A stretch of DNA of 64,000 nt from CBDFFW01 sp965246945. Lineage in GTDB: Bacteria > Pseudomonadota > Alphaproteobacteria > UBA11073. A program made the translations under genes and the position numbers. The first letter of the stretch is position 1; every line of letters begins with the position of its first letter. Of this stretch, positions 1 to 9,454 are shown piece by piece. The stretch lies in contig CBDFFW010000001.1 in the NCBI GenBank assembly GCA_965246945.1, forward strand, positions 1,674,001-1,738,000. The letters run 5' to 3'. Below the pieces are notes generated by a model. The model saw only the letters and a list, made by a program, of their open reading frames with translations. It was not told the origin of the DNA and did no database searches.

Positions 1-473
1 TTAATGGTGCGTACATTGGCGGTGACATCCTCGCCCGTTTGTCCATCACCGCGCGTGGCGGCTTGCACCAATTGGCCGTATTCATAACGAATGCTGAGCG
101 ACAAGCCATCAATTTTAGGTTCGGCGACAAAAGGCAGCGCGAAATCTTCCGGCAGGTTCAGAAAACGGCGAATACGCTGCACAAAATCACCAACATCATC
201 GGCGCTAAACGCATTATTGAGTGACAGCATCGGCACGCGGTGCGGTACTTTTTTGAAAATGCTGAGTCCCGCCGCGCCCACCTTGGCCGTTAAATCGGTC
301 TCATCCGCTACCAATTCTGGATGGGCGGCGGCCAAACTCAGATAACGTTTTTTGAGCGCATCATATTCCGCATCACTAATTTTCGGGGCATCCTGCTGAT
401 GATAAGCAATATCATGCGCCTGCAATTGCGCGGCGAGTGTTGTGATTTCTAAGTATAACTTTTTTTCATCCAT
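1..473 (-). CDS. ligA: NAD-dependent DNA ligase LigA, N-terminal part (cut by window edge)
   Basis: This is the first 157 residues of LigA, which seals nicks in DNA during replication and repair using NAD+. My translation begins MDEKKLYLEI and contains the N-terminal NAD-binding Ia region (about residues 5-60) and the start of the adenylation domain. The adenylated lysine is K120 in the EPKIDG motif, followed by TRGDGQTGEDV. The rest (OB, zinc, HhH and BRCT parts) lies outside the window. The ATG at 471-473 has an AAGGTG ribosome-binding site about 10 nt upstream, right next to palindromic repeat A1, whose end forms part of the 5' leader. Family assignment is near certain. Confidence 0.95.
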   Translation of the reverse strand, partial: MDEKKLYLEITTLAAQLQAHDIAYHQQDAPKISDAEYDALKKRYLSLAAAHPELVADETDLTAKVGAAGLSIFKKVPHRVPMLSLNNAFSADDVGDFVQRIRRFLNLPEDFALPFVAEPKIDGLSLSIRYEYGQLVQAATRGDGQTGEDVTANVRTI

Positions 474-486
474 GACAATTTAACAC

Positions 487-598
487 CTTACCTCATCCTG
501 AGGAGCATCGTAGATGCGTCTCGAAAGATGCTCCAGCGGAATCTCCTTTAAGTATCCTTCGAGACACCCTGTATTACCGCTCATCAAAATGAGGTAAG
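487..598. repeat. Palindromic repeat family A, copy A1
   Basis: The left arm is intact: CTTACCTCATCCTGAGGAGC, then a mini-hairpin GCATCgtaGATGC, then GTCTCGAAAGATGCTCC. The right arm has the ATCCTTCGAGAC block but its outer part is decayed, ending ATGAGGTAAG. It fills the gap between the histidine kinase stop (602) and the ligA start, so it lies in the ligA leader. Confidence 0.9.
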
Positions 599-601
599 AT
601 T

Positions 602-2002
602 TCAAGGAATACTAAACCGTAAAGTAATAATCAGGCCTTGAGGTTGTTGAGTAGAAAGTTGCATTTCTGCGCCATGCAATTTGGCGATGGCGCTGACGAG
701 GCTTAACCCTAACCCATTCCCTTGGCTGGTGCGGGCGGTATCAAGCCGCACGAATTGTTCAAGCACGCGGGCTTGATCGCTTTCGGCAATACCAGGACCG
801 GTATCGGTGACGCGTAGGATCACATCCTCTGCTTCCTGGGCCACGGTGACCATAATTTCACCAGTTTCAGTATATTTAATCGCGTTATCAACTAGATTGA
901 GCAGGGCTTGGAACAGCAATTGCCGGTGGCCTTTCACCATCAAACCAGGGGTGGCCGCAAGCCATAATTTCAGGCCTTTGTCTTCAGCGATCGGTTCATA
1001 CAGTTCGACCACATCTTGGGCCAGGAAACCAAGATCGACCGGCCCCATAGAAGCTTTGGCCGTGCCGGCTTCGGCTTCGGCAATCGATAGCAATGCGGAG
1101 AAAGTTTTGAGTAGTTGATCGCATTCGGTAATTGCAAAACCGATAGCCTCGCGGTGTTGTTTTTCCGGCTCAGGTGCCGCTTGCGCATTATGCAGGGTAA
1201 TTTCTAATTTGGATTTAATCCGTGTCAGCGGACTACGCAAATCATGCGCCAGATTGGTAGTGACATTGCGAATGGTTTGGATCAGCCGTTCGATTTCCGC
1301 CAGCATTGCATTCAGCGTTAAGGCCAGCCGGTCAAATTCATCATCTGTGCCCAGCACCGGCATTCGCAGGCCGACCCCGCCGCGCATAATGCGTTCTGCC
1401 CCGCGCGTCATTAAATCCAAGCGGCCGAGCATTAATCGGCTCATCACATAACCGCCGCCGATACCAAGCGCCAGGGTAAGCGCCGCTGCCCAGACCACGG
1501 CATGCCAGATGGTGAGTTTAAAATGTTCCTGATCGCGCAAATCCCGCCCGACCATTAGCACGCTGCCATCGGGCAGGCTAAGCGCCAGCGCCCGCACGGC
1601 TTGCTGTCCCAACCCACCGCCTGCCTCACGCTTGGGCAAGTTAAAGCTTAGCCACCGGCCGTCTAAGGTAGCAGCCAAAGGCCATTCCGGCACATTGCCG
1701 ACCAAAGGGCGAAACGCTTGATCGGCCAATAAATAAACCGCGCTGTTGACGCGGTTAACGTTTAAACGATCGGCCAAAAGCTCTTTTAATTGCTTTACGC
1801 CGCCGTCTTTGAATTGATCGGCAAGTTCACTAACCTCAACCTCAATCGCGTTATCATTTAATTCGCGTAAATTTTGGGCGGTGGTCCAATAGACGAAAAA
1901 TAGCATCGCCAGCATGGAAAGACCGAACAAGCTGATATACAGCAGCAGCAACCGAAAGGTTGAAGTGCGGTAAAAAATATTATGCCGTGGGTGCGGGACC
2001 AC
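602..2002 (-). CDS. Membrane sensor histidine kinase (HAMP-HisKA-HATPase), OmpR-pair partner
   Basis: A 466-residue sensor kinase of the EnvZ/QseC-like class. Transmembrane segments are at about residues 18-39 and 164-188, with a periplasmic sensing loop of about 120 residues between them. A HAMP linker covers about 189-240. The HisKA motif NLAHDLRSPLTRI has phosphoacceptor H253, followed by the ATPase N box (NLVDNAIKY), G1 box (DTGPGIAE) and G2 box (GNGLGLSLV). The start is a GTG; an in-frame stop lies eight codons upstream and no strong Shine-Dalgarno is visible, so the start is less certain than the product. It lies downstream of the response regulator at 2189-2881 on the same strand and is probably co-transcribed across repeat B1. 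The signal it senses is unknown. Confidence 0.93.
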   Translation of the reverse strand: MVPHPRHNIFYRTSTFRLLLLYISLFGLSMLAMLFFVYWTTAQNLRELNDNAIEVEVSELADQFKDGGVKQLKELLADRLNVNRVNSAVYLLADQAFRPLVGNVPEWPLAATLDGRWLSFNLPKREAGGGLGQQAVRALALSLPDGSVLMVGRDLRDQEHFKLTIWHAVVWAAALTLALGIGGGYVMSRLMLGRLDLMTRGAERIMRGGVGLRMPVLGTDDEFDRLALTLNAMLAEIERLIQTIRNVTTNLAHDLRSPLTRIKSKLEITLHNAQAAPEPEKQHREAIGFAITECDQLLKTFSALLSIAEAEAGTAKASMGPVDLGFLAQDVVELYEPIAEDKGLKLWLAATPGLMVKGHRQLLFQALLNLVDNAIKYTETGEIMVTVAQEAEDVILRVTDTGPGIAESDQARVLEQFVRLDTARTSQGNGLGLSLVSAIAKLHGAEMQLSTQQPQGLIITLRFSIP

Positions 2003-2051
2003 AGAGGGTTTATGGCATGAAAGTCATAAACTGGGGAAAGAATTTTTTTGC

Positions 2052-2188
2052 CGTCATCCCGACGAAAGTCGGAATATAGTGAATTAAAAGCATGATGTAT
2101 GAGCATTATCCTATAGTAAAATTATTTTTGAGCGCCCTTGGCGCACATTATTGCCACTGGATCCCGACTTTCGTCGGGAAGACGCTAG
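2052..2188. repeat. Palindromic repeat family B, copy B1
   Basis: Left arm CGTCAT, hairpin CCCGACgaaaGTCGG, then AATATAGTGAATT. About 80 bp of unrelated filler follows. The right arm is CCACTGGAT, hairpin CCCGACtttcGTCGGG, then AAGACG. The element sits between the response regulator and its kinase and ends one base before the regulator stop codon. Confidence 0.85.
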
Positions 2189-2881
2189 CTAAACCAGCCC
2201 ATCCGCTTTCACCGTATACCCGGCGCCGCGGATAGTGTGGAGTAAAGCGGGGGTGAAACCTTTATCCAGTTTTTGGCGCAGGCGCGAGATATGCACATCG
2301 ATCACATTGGTTTGCGGATCAAAATGAATATCCCACACATTTTCCAGCAGCATCATGCGCGTGACCACCTGCCCGGCATGGCGGACTAAATATTCTAACA
2401 GACGGAATTCGCGCGGCTGCAAATCCAGTTCCTTGCCGCTGCGTTTGACCACGCGGGCGATTAAATCCATTTCCAGATCAGCCAAGCGCAGGGTGGTGGC
2501 CGGCGCATCATTGCTGCGGCGGCGGATCAGCGCTTCAAGCCGCGCCAATAATTCGGTAAAAGCAAAGGGTTTGGGCAGATAATCATCCCCGCCCGCTTTC
2601 AGGCCCATCACGCGGTCATCCACCTGATCCAAAGCACTTAGAATTAAAACAGGAGTAGCGTGGCCGGTTTTGCGCAATTCGGCAATGATACTTAGCCCAT
2701 CTAAATTCGGCAGCATGCGATCGATAATCATCGCCTGGTATTTGCCTTCTTTGGCGCGCTGCAGGCCGGCTTTGCCATCGGCCACATGTTCAACGCGGTA
2801 GCCACTATCATGCAGGCCCTTTACCAGATTTTTGGCAACCTCTTGATCGTCTTCAATCAAAAGTAAGTTGGGTGCACGCAT
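2189..2881 (-). CDS. OmpR/PhoB-family response regulator
   Basis: A 230-residue two-domain regulator. The receiver domain (about 5-115) has acidic residues D11/D12, the phosphoacceptor D54 in MIIDRMLPNLDG, switch residue S82 and conserved K104 in YLPKPF. The C-terminal half (about 128-226) is a winged-helix DNA-binding domain with the usual LQPREFRLLEYL and HISRLRQKL blocks. It precedes the histidine kinase on the same strand, so the two form a cognate pair. The target promoters cannot be read from sequence. Confidence 0.95.
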   Translation of the reverse strand: MRAPNLLLIEDDQEVAKNLVKGLHDSGYRVEHVADGKAGLQRAKEGKYQAMIIDRMLPNLDGLSIIAELRKTGHATPVLILSALDQVDDRVMGLKAGGDDYLPKPFAFTELLARLEALIRRRSNDAPATTLRLADLEMDLIARVVKRSGKELDLQPREFRLLEYLVRHAGQVVTRMMLLENVWDIHFDPQTNVIDVHISRLRQKLDKGFTPALLHTIRGAGYTVKADGLV

Positions 2882-2980
2882 AAAATGATCTTAGCGCAAA
2901 CCCGTCCAAAACAGAAATGACATTTCCGTTAGGATAAAGTTAGCCTTTTTCCCACAGGGGAGAGAATTGTCCAGTTTAAC

Positions 2981-5542
2981 TTATATTTCCTGATTTTTGA
3001 CATTGGGCATAATCACACGGTGCGCGGGCAGCCAGAACATGGCGTCAGTCCCCTTGCCAAATACTGATTCCAGTTTGAATTCACCGCCATGCAGTTCGAT
3101 GAGTGATTTGACCAGGGTTAGGCCCAAACCGGTACCGGCATAACGACGGGACATGGCACTGCCCACCTGGACAAATGGCACCATTACCTTGGTAATATCA
3201 TCCGGTTTAATCCCGATACCGGTATCGCTGACGATGATTTGCAGGCGGCCATCGGCACCTAAATAAGCATTGATCCGCACCGTACCGCCTTCAGGTGTAA
3301 ATTTTACGGCATTGGACAACAAGTTTAAAATCGACTGCTTAATTGCCAATTCCTCGCCCATAATATTGGGCAGATTGGGCGGCATATCGTTGATCAGGGT
3401 AAGCTTACCACTATCGGCGCGTGGTTTGACCAACCGCAAGGCCGCATTGGCCACGCGCGAGAGATCGAAAATGCTTTCATTCAATTCTTTTTTACCGGAT
3501 TCAATTTTGGACACATCCAAAATGTCGTTAATCAATTCCAGCAAATGATTACCGGATTCATGAATATCTTTCGAATATTCGACATATTCAGACCGGCCAA
3601 CGGGACCGAACATTTCGTCCTTAATAATTTCCGAAAACCCAATCACCGCATTAAGCGGGGTGCGCAATTCATGGCTCATATTGGCCAAGAATTCGGATTT
3701 GGCGCGGTTGGCCAGATCGGCATTTTCCTTGGCAATCCGCAGGGCGTTTTCGGCTTCTTTCCGGCGGGTAATATCCTCAATAATGCCTTCGAAATGCTGT
3801 ACTTCGTTATCTTCATTACGCGCCAAGCGGCCACTAAAACTGACCCAAATCACCCCGCTGCCATGCCGGCGCATTTGCAATTCAAAACTGTTGATACTGC
3901 CCGATAGCTGCAGCCCATCAATCAACTGTTCCCATTGGCCGGACTCAATGCATAAATCGCGGCCGATATGACTGACTTCGGTAATCACCGTATTGGGGCT
4001 GTCATAGCCTAAAATATGTGCCACCGTTGGATTGGCACGCAGGAACCGCCCATCGAGTGTTGACCAAAATAAACCGGCAACTGAATCTTCGACCATCGCG
4101 CGGTAACGCTGTTCTTTTTCACGCAATTCGGCTTCTTGGCGTTTGGCATCGGTAATATCCCGCAAGGTGCCAACAATGCGGACAGAGGCAATACCCGAAT
4201 GGCGCATGCTGCGCAACGCAACCTCGGCCAGTTTAAAACCGCCGCTTTTGCATAATAATTTTATTTCATACCGCTTGTTATTTTCTTCGCCGCTGAGCGC
4301 CAAATTAAACTGGTTTTGCAGCATTTGCCGGTCGGCTTCATGAATAAAATCGAACAGAGTTTTGGTGAGGGTATCCCGCCGGTCGAACCCTGTGAGATAA
4401 GTCCACGCATCGTTGATAAAGGTGATGGAGCCCAAGGCATTAGTTTGAAACACCGCGTCATTAATATGATCAACCACTTCACGGAATTCGCGTTCGCGGT
4501 TACGCAAGGTTTCGGAAATTTGATCCCGTTCCACCACCCGCTCTTTTAACTGGCGGTTGGTGCGTTGCAGCGATTCCGCCAGGCTGGCAACTTCCAAAGC
4601 GCGCCGGTGGTTATCAAACAGAAAATTCGTTAATGAAATGGTGAAGCCCAGACCTGCCAGAAAAATTACCAGCGGCATAAAAAATAAGGTGGCGTTAACC
4701 CCATAATTATAAACTAAAAATGAAATTTCATATAAATTTTCACCCACCAAAAAATTGCTGCGCAAGGTTTTCTTCGGCAACCAACCCGCAAATTTCTGCC
4801 CGTTAGCAAATTCAATTTGATTGGGAATACCACTAAGTACCAATGGCTTCACTTCCGCTGAAATGATACTTGGCTGATCAATCCGGATATCTAAGCGGTT
4901 AACATTAGCGACCAACATCATGAATTGCGCTTCCGCGCCGCCTTCACCCAATCGCGCGATATAGACCAGATTACCATCATTCTGTTCATGCCATAATTGC
5001 GGTGACGTTTTTAATAACAGCATTCCACGCCCGCGTTCAGCCAAGGCCAAGGCGGCATGGATGGGTGTATCCGAATTTAAAATGTAATTATAGTTAATGT
5101 TATTTTTAGGCAAAGATGTATGCACATATTCAACATTATAAGTGCCATCCATACTGCGTTTGATTTGCAGGATACTTTGGAAAATAGGATCTTTTCTGAT
5201 GATATTATCCAGAACCGGTTGAATGATACTGGAGTCGCCTTCCTGGAAATTGCTCGGGCCGACCAAAACATTAAACATTTCGATTGTTTGATCAATTAGC
5301 TGAAAACGTTGCTGGATTTTATTGGTAACGGCCGCAACTTCGGCTTCCATATTATTGCGGTTGATTTCCAGAATGGCAAAAAGGGTATAGGCGGCAATTA
5401 GCAGCGCTAATAACACGCCAATCACCGGCACCAAATAAAACCACTGTTTCTGTTTTTGTAAGGCATTCGGCCGTCCAGCCGGTATCGGTACCGCTGATTT
5501 CAGCGGTCCTTCCACGGTTGCGACGCGAACGGTTGTGCTCAC
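2981..5542 (-). CDS. PleC/DivJ-like multi-PAS sensor histidine kinase
   Basis: An 853-residue membrane kinase. TM1 is at about 36-58, an extracytoplasmic sensor region at about 60-282 and TM2 at about 284-306. A coiled stretch (315-350) precedes two PAS domains (about 350-465 and 476-595). The HisKA motif EFLANMSHELRTPLNAVIGF has H624, followed by a HATPase with DTGIGIKPDD and GTGLGLTLVKSL. No receiver domain is attached. The HisKA block resembles alphaproteobacterial PleC and DivJ kinases, which control the cell cycle through DivK/PleD; orthology is inference. The GTG start has AAGGG 5-6 nt upstream. It is transcribed towards the OmpR pair but has its own 5' region, divergent from the phosphatase at 5637. 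Confidence 0.9.
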   Translation of the reverse strand: MSTTVRVATVEGPLKSAVPIPAGRPNALQKQKQWFYLVPVIGVLLALLIAAYTLFAILEINRNNMEAEVAAVTNKIQQRFQLIDQTIEMFNVLVGPSNFQEGDSSIIQPVLDNIIRKDPIFQSILQIKRSMDGTYNVEYVHTSLPKNNINYNYILNSDTPIHAALALAERGRGMLLLKTSPQLWHEQNDGNLVYIARLGEGGAEAQFMMLVANVNRLDIRIDQPSIISAEVKPLVLSGIPNQIEFANGQKFAGWLPKKTLRSNFLVGENLYEISFLVYNYGVNATLFFMPLVIFLAGLGFTISLTNFLFDNHRRALEVASLAESLQRTNRQLKERVVERDQISETLRNREREFREVVDHINDAVFQTNALGSITFINDAWTYLTGFDRRDTLTKTLFDFIHEADRQMLQNQFNLALSGEENNKRYEIKLLCKSGGFKLAEVALRSMRHSGIASVRIVGTLRDITDAKRQEAELREKEQRYRAMVEDSVAGLFWSTLDGRFLRANPTVAHILGYDSPNTVITEVSHIGRDLCIESGQWEQLIDGLQLSGSINSFELQMRRHGSGVIWVSFSGRLARNEDNEVQHFEGIIEDITRRKEAENALRIAKENADLANRAKSEFLANMSHELRTPLNAVIGFSEIIKDEMFGPVGRSEYVEYSKDIHESGNHLLELINDILDVSKIESGKKELNESIFDLSRVANAALRLVKPRADSGKLTLINDMPPNLPNIMGEELAIKQSILNLLSNAVKFTPEGGTVRINAYLGADGRLQIIVSDTGIGIKPDDITKVMVPFVQVGSAMSRRYAGTGLGLTLVKSLIELHGGEFKLESVFGKGTDAMFWLPAHRVIMPNVKNQEI

Positions 5543-5636
5543 AATGACCCTTTTATCGTATGTAATTTGATTCTAGAAGACAGCTTAATTGCACAATACA
5601 CTTGCCGCTTTTGAATACAAATGGGAAAAAGGATCC

Positions 5637-6416
5637 ATGACGCGTTATCGTACGCTTTGGGTTTCGGATATCCATTTGGGTTGGCGTAGCAGCCAGGCCA
5701 AAGCGCTATTGGCGTTTTTGGACATGGTTGAAGCAGAAACCATTTATTTGGTAGGTGATATTATCGATTTCTGGAAATTGCGCCGCCGCTGGTATTGGCC
5801 GCAATTGCATATGGATGTGATTCAAAGAATTATGGTGATGGCCAAAAGCGGCAGCAAAGTGATTTATTTGCCCGGCAACCACGATGAAGTATTACGCGAT
5901 TTTCTTGGCATTAAGTTCGGTGAAATTGAAATTGTGGATGAAGCCATTCACACCTGCGTCGATGGCCGCCGCCTGCTTGTGCTGCATGGCGACCAGTTTG
6001 ATGGGGTGATCAAGCACATGAAATGGTTAGCCTATTTAGGTGATTATGCTTACTCAACCGCCTTATTCACTAATCGGCTGATCAATTTTATTCGCCGTAA
6101 AATGGGATTTTCTTATTGGTCTTTATCCGCTTATTTAAAAAATACGGTTAAAAAAGCGGTGGCGCATTTATCCGATTACCGCAATCTGCTGATCCAAGCG
6201 GCCCGCGAACAGCAAGTGGACGGCGTGGTCTGCGGGCATGTGCATCATCCGGAAACCGCTATCATCGACGGTGTTGCTTATTATAATGATGGCGATTGGG
6301 TGGAAAGCTGCACCGCTTTGGTTGAGCATTTTGATGGGCGTATGGAAATTATCCACCATGAATTATTTAAAAAAGTGCGGTTGCCGCGCGGCAATTTATT
6401 GACCGGTGCCGCTTAA
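5637..6416 (+). CDS. Calcineurin-like metallophosphatase, LpxH-like (UDP-2,3-diacylglucosamine pyrophosphatase family)
   Basis: A 259-residue metallophosphoesterase with the full metal-binding set: SDIHLGW (D11, H13), GDIIDFWK, GNHDE, HGDQFD and GHVHHPE. This pattern fits the COG2908 LpxH-like group, whose founder cleaves UDP-2,3-diacylglucosamine in lipid A synthesis. Many alphaproteobacteria use LpxI for that step, so this paralogue may act on another substrate. I chose the ATG at 5637, which has AAAGGA five bases upstream, over an upstream TTG at 5589. It overlaps the next gene by one base (TAATG), making an operon with a glycosyltransferase and waaA, which supports an envelope role. Confidence 0.85.
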   Translation: MTRYRTLWVSDIHLGWRSSQAKALLAFLDMVEAETIYLVGDIIDFWKLRRRWYWPQLHMDVIQRIMVMAKSGSKVIYLPGNHDEVLRDFLGIKFGEIEIVDEAIHTCVDGRRLLVLHGDQFDGVIKHMKWLAYLGDYAYSTALFTNRLINFIRRKMGFSYWSLSAYLKNTVKKAVAHLSDYRNLLIQAAREQQVDGVVCGHVHHPETAIIDGVAYYNDGDWVESCTALVEHFDGRMEIIHHELFKKVRLPRGNLLTGAA

Positions 6417-7465
6417 TGAAAATTTTAATTGTGACGGATGCGTGGCATCCCCAAATCAATGGCGTGGTGCGTACGCTGTCGATTACGGCGGAGGAATTAC
6501 AACGCCGCGGGCATGAGGTGGTGATTTTGGGGCCAGATCAATTCCGCACCTATCCCCTGCCCACCTATAAAGAAATTCGCGTGGCCTGGTGGGCGGGCGG
6601 CGAATTGCTCAACCAGATTGATGAGCATCAACCAGATGCCATTCATATTGCCACCGAAGGACCGATTGGGATTGCTGCGCGCAATTACTGTGTGCGGCGC
6701 GGGTTGCATTTTACGACTTCTTATCATACCAAGTTCCCCGAATATATCGCAAAGCGCTTTCCCATTCCAATTGGTTGGATTTATAAATTTCTGCGCTGGT
6801 TCCACGAACCCTCTTCGGCCGTCATGGTCGCCACGCCAACCGTGCAAGCGGAGTTGGAACGGCATGGTTTCAAGCGCCTGGTGCGTTGGACGCGCGGAGT
6901 GCATACGGATTTATTTTATCCCCGGCCGGAATTGCCGCCATTGCCCTATCCCAAACCCATTCAACTATATGTAGGCCGTGTGGCGGTTGAAAAAAATCTG
7001 CCGGCGTTTTTGAACACCAAACAACCTGGCACCAAAATTGTGGTGGGCAGCGGCCCGCAATTGAAACAGTTTGAAAAAAACTATCCCACTGTGGTGTTTA
7101 CCGGCCCCAAACAGGGGGAAGAGCTGGCCAAACTATATGCGTCTGCGGATATTTTCGTTTTTCCATCGCTCACCGATACGTTCGGCTTGGTGCTGCTCGA
7201 AGCATTGGCGAGCGGGTTACCGGTTGCCGCTTATCCGGTGGCTGGTCCGTTGGATGTGATTAATGATCCGACTGTGGGCTGTTTGGATCGTGATCTCAAT
7301 CAAGCAATTGCCACGGCTCTAAGCTTAGATGGCAATACCTGCCGCGCATTTGCTTTGCGTTATTCCTGGGCAGCCGCCACCCAGCAATTTCTCGACAATT
7401 TATATGTGCTGCAACCCGATGAATTTGGCCAACCCAGCACCAGCAGTACCGGAATTTTTGGTTAA
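6416..7465 (+). CDS. GT4-family glycosyltransferase
   Basis: A 349-residue GT-B fold glycosyltransferase. The N-terminal domain begins MKILIVTDAWHPQINGVVRT, typical of GT4 enzymes, and contains SYHTKFPEY. The C-terminal domain has LYVGRVAVEKNL and the donor-binding block SLTDTFGLVLLEALASGLPV with the EX7E-type glutamates. It is probably soluble or membrane-peripheral and transfers a sugar from an NDP-sugar to a lipid or other envelope acceptor; the precise substrate is unknown. Its ATG overlaps the stop of the LpxH-like gene by one base, and waaA follows after two bases, so the three are co-transcribed. Confidence 0.88.
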   Translation: MKILIVTDAWHPQINGVVRTLSITAEELQRRGHEVVILGPDQFRTYPLPTYKEIRVAWWAGGELLNQIDEHQPDAIHIATEGPIGIAARNYCVRRGLHFTTSYHTKFPEYIAKRFPIPIGWIYKFLRWFHEPSSAVMVATPTVQAELERHGFKRLVRWTRGVHTDLFYPRPELPPLPYPKPIQLYVGRVAVEKNLPAFLNTKQPGTKIVVGSGPQLKQFEKNYPTVVFTGPKQGEELAKLYASADIFVFPSLTDTFGLVLLEALASGLPVAAYPVAGPLDVINDPTVGCLDRDLNQAIATALSLDGNTCRAFALRYSWAAATQQFLDNLYVLQPDEFGQPSTSSTGIFG

Positions 7466-7467
7466 GC

Positions 7468-8736
7468 ATGTGGACGGCTTGGCTTTATGCCCTGATCAGT
7501 TGGCTAACAGTACCGTTATGGCCGCTGATGATTTGGCTGCGCCTGCGCAGAAATAAGGAAGATCCCCAACGCTGGTTGGAACGTTGGGGGATTTACCGGC
7601 GTGTTTTACCCTATGGCAGCATTTGGCTGCATGCCGCCAGTGTGGGCGAATGGCGCTCGCTGCAACCGTTGCTGCAAACATTTTGGCAGCAGGATGAAGC
7701 GCAGCAATTTGTGATTACCACGCAAACCCGCACGGCGGCACAACTAATTGCGCAGACCGGCGATTCCCGTTTGCATCATCTATTCGCGCCCTGGGACCAT
7801 CCCCTAACGGTGCGCGCTTTTTTAAAATGGGTGCAACCGCGCGCCGCAATTTTTGTCGAAAGTGAAATTTGGCCGCAGCTGCTCACTGCCCTTAAACAGC
7901 ATAACATTCCGGCCATTTTATTGAATGCGCAATTATCCGAAAAAGCGGTGAAACGCTGGCAGCCTTTGCGCGGTTGGTTACAATCTTTACTCAGCACCTT
8001 TCAAACCATCATCACCCCTAATGCGGCTGAAACACAGCGCTTTCGACAATTAAATATCGACCAAACGCAAACCGGTATTTCGCTAAAATATGCTTCAGCG
8101 CCATTGGGTTGCGATATTGAAGCGTTATTTGAATGGCGCGATCTATTGCAGGCACGACCGATATGGTTGGCTGCCAGCACACATGCCGGCGAAGAAGAAA
8201 TTATTCTGGCCGCGCATCAGCAATTGCAAAAACAATTTCCCAATTTATTAACCGTAATTGCACCGCGCCATCCAGAACGTTGCATTAATTTGTTTAATGC
8301 GTGGCAAGCGCAATACCGCGTGCAAAAACGCAGCGATCAACAGCAATTACAAGATGATACTGAAATTTTGCTGGTCGATCAATTGGGCGAATTGGGTTTG
8401 TGGTTTCGGCTATGCCCAATTACATTTTTGGGTGGTTCACTGGTGCCGATTGGCGGCCATAATTTGATTGAGCCGGCCCAGCTGAGTTGCGCCATTCTGC
8501 ATGGCCCCTATATGCAAAGCTGCCAGGATGTAGCTGATTTATTACAGGCCGCCAGCGCCACGCAAACAGTACAAACAGCGGATGAACTGGCTCAAGCAAT
8601 TGCTAACTTGCTGACCGACCCTAATTGTCTGCAGTTACGCGGCCGCGCCGCCCAACAAGTGGTTTTCGGCCAAAGAAACGCGGCACAGCAAATGATTGAA
8701 AAAGCCATCGCTGCTTTATTACCCGAGGCTGCATGA
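7468..8736 (+). CDS. waaA: 3-deoxy-D-manno-octulosonic acid (Kdo) transferase
   Basis: A 422-residue WaaA/KdtA, which adds Kdo from CMP-Kdo to lipid IVA at the inner face of the cytoplasmic membrane. The N-terminus carries an anchoring hydrophobic helix (about 4-24). The family motif HAASVGEW includes E61, equivalent to the catalytic glutamate. Further blocks are EIWPQLL, APRHPER and LGGSLVPIGGHNLIEPA. The length is normal. It starts two bases after the glycosyltransferase stop and overlaps trmJ by four bases (ATGA). The presence of this enzyme implies an LPS-type outer membrane. Confidence 0.95.
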   Translation: MWTAWLYALISWLTVPLWPLMIWLRLRRNKEDPQRWLERWGIYRRVLPYGSIWLHAASVGEWRSLQPLLQTFWQQDEAQQFVITTQTRTAAQLIAQTGDSRLHHLFAPWDHPLTVRAFLKWVQPRAAIFVESEIWPQLLTALKQHNIPAILLNAQLSEKAVKRWQPLRGWLQSLLSTFQTIITPNAAETQRFRQLNIDQTQTGISLKYASAPLGCDIEALFEWRDLLQARPIWLAASTHAGEEEIILAAHQQLQKQFPNLLTVIAPRHPERCINLFNAWQAQYRVQKRSDQQQLQDDTEILLVDQLGELGLWFRLCPITFLGGSLVPIGGHNLIEPAQLSCAILHGPYMQSCQDVADLLQAASATQTVQTADELAQAIANLLTDPNCLQLRGRAAQQVVFGQRNAAQQMIEKAIAALLPEAA

Positions 8737-9440
8737 TCATCATTTTGGTACAGCCACAAATGGCGGAGAATATCGGCATGGTGGCGCGGGCGATGATGAA
8801 TTGCGGGCTGGCTGAATTACGTTTGGTTGTGCCGCGAGATGGCTGGCCGAATGCCGCCGCCCTGCCCGCGGCCAGTGGTGCCAGCGTTATTTTGGAACAA
8901 GCAAAAGCATATGAAACAGTCGCTGCGGCCGTGGCCGACTGCCACTACATTTATGCCAGCACAGCGCGTTTGCGCGATCAGCATAAACCGCTATTGGAAC
9001 CAACCGCCGCGATGCAGGATATGCAACAGCGCCAAACGCAAGGCCAGCAAGTGGCACTGCTATTCGGTCCCGAACGCACGGGTTTAAGCAATGATGATTT
9101 AGCCTTTGCCAATGCGCTGACCACCGTGCCGCTTAACCCAGCTTATACCTCGCTGAATATTGCTCAGGCGGTGTTATTATTCGGGTGGGAATGGTGGCGG
9201 CAACAACCGGCGGCGGTGTTGCCAGCACCGCCAGCAACACCGCAGGCCACCGCGCAAGAACTCGATCATTTCCTTAACCGTTTCATTACGGTTTTGGATA
9301 CCAGCGGGTTTTTTACGACCGTCCACCAAAAACCGGCCATGGTGCAAAACCTACGGAATATTTTTCTGCGCAACGATTTAACCGCCCAAGAATTGCGCAG
9401 CCTGCAAGGCGTGTTAACCGCTTTGCAAACGCGAAATTAA
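8733..9440 (+). CDS. trmJ: tRNA (Cm32/Um32) 2'-O-methyltransferase, TrmJ/SpoU SPOUT family
   Basis: A 235-residue SPOUT methyltransferase. Motif 1 is seen in VQPQMAENIGMVARAMMNCG, and the C-terminal knot in FGPERTGLSNDD and VPLNPAYTSLNIAQAV. These match TrmJ/LasT, which methylates the ribose at position 32 of some tRNAs using SAM. The C-terminal extension of about 70 residues also fits TrmJ. It is the last gene of the phosphatase-glycosyltransferase-waaA cluster and overlaps waaA by ATGA. Confidence 0.9.
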   Translation: MIIILVQPQMAENIGMVARAMMNCGLAELRLVVPRDGWPNAAALPAASGASVILEQAKAYETVAAAVADCHYIYASTARLRDQHKPLLEPTAAMQDMQQRQTQGQQVALLFGPERTGLSNDDLAFANALTTVPLNPAYTSLNIAQAVLLFGWEWWRQQPAAVLPAPPATPQATAQELDHFLNRFITVLDTSGFFTTVHQKPAMVQNLRNIFLRNDLTAQELRSLQGVLTALQTRN

Positions 9441-9449
9441 TGCTATAAT
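9423..9449 (+). promoter_or_regulatory. Possible promoter giving a leaderless or near-leaderless transcript
   Basis: TTGCAA (9423-9428), 15 nt, TATAAT (9444-9449). The ATG of the next gene lies only six bases beyond the TATAAT and no Shine-Dalgarno is visible, so transcription could begin at or next to the start codon. The spacer is short for sigma-70. Confidence 0.35.
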
Positions 9450-9454
9450 TAAGC

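Noticed and set aside
487..598. Family A repeats as CRISPR repeats
   Set aside because: Copies are far apart and not regularly spaced; there are no spacers or cas genes.
602..2002. Short plus-strand frames opposite the histidine kinase
   Set aside because: Frame shadows; kinase motifs on the minus strand are unambiguous.
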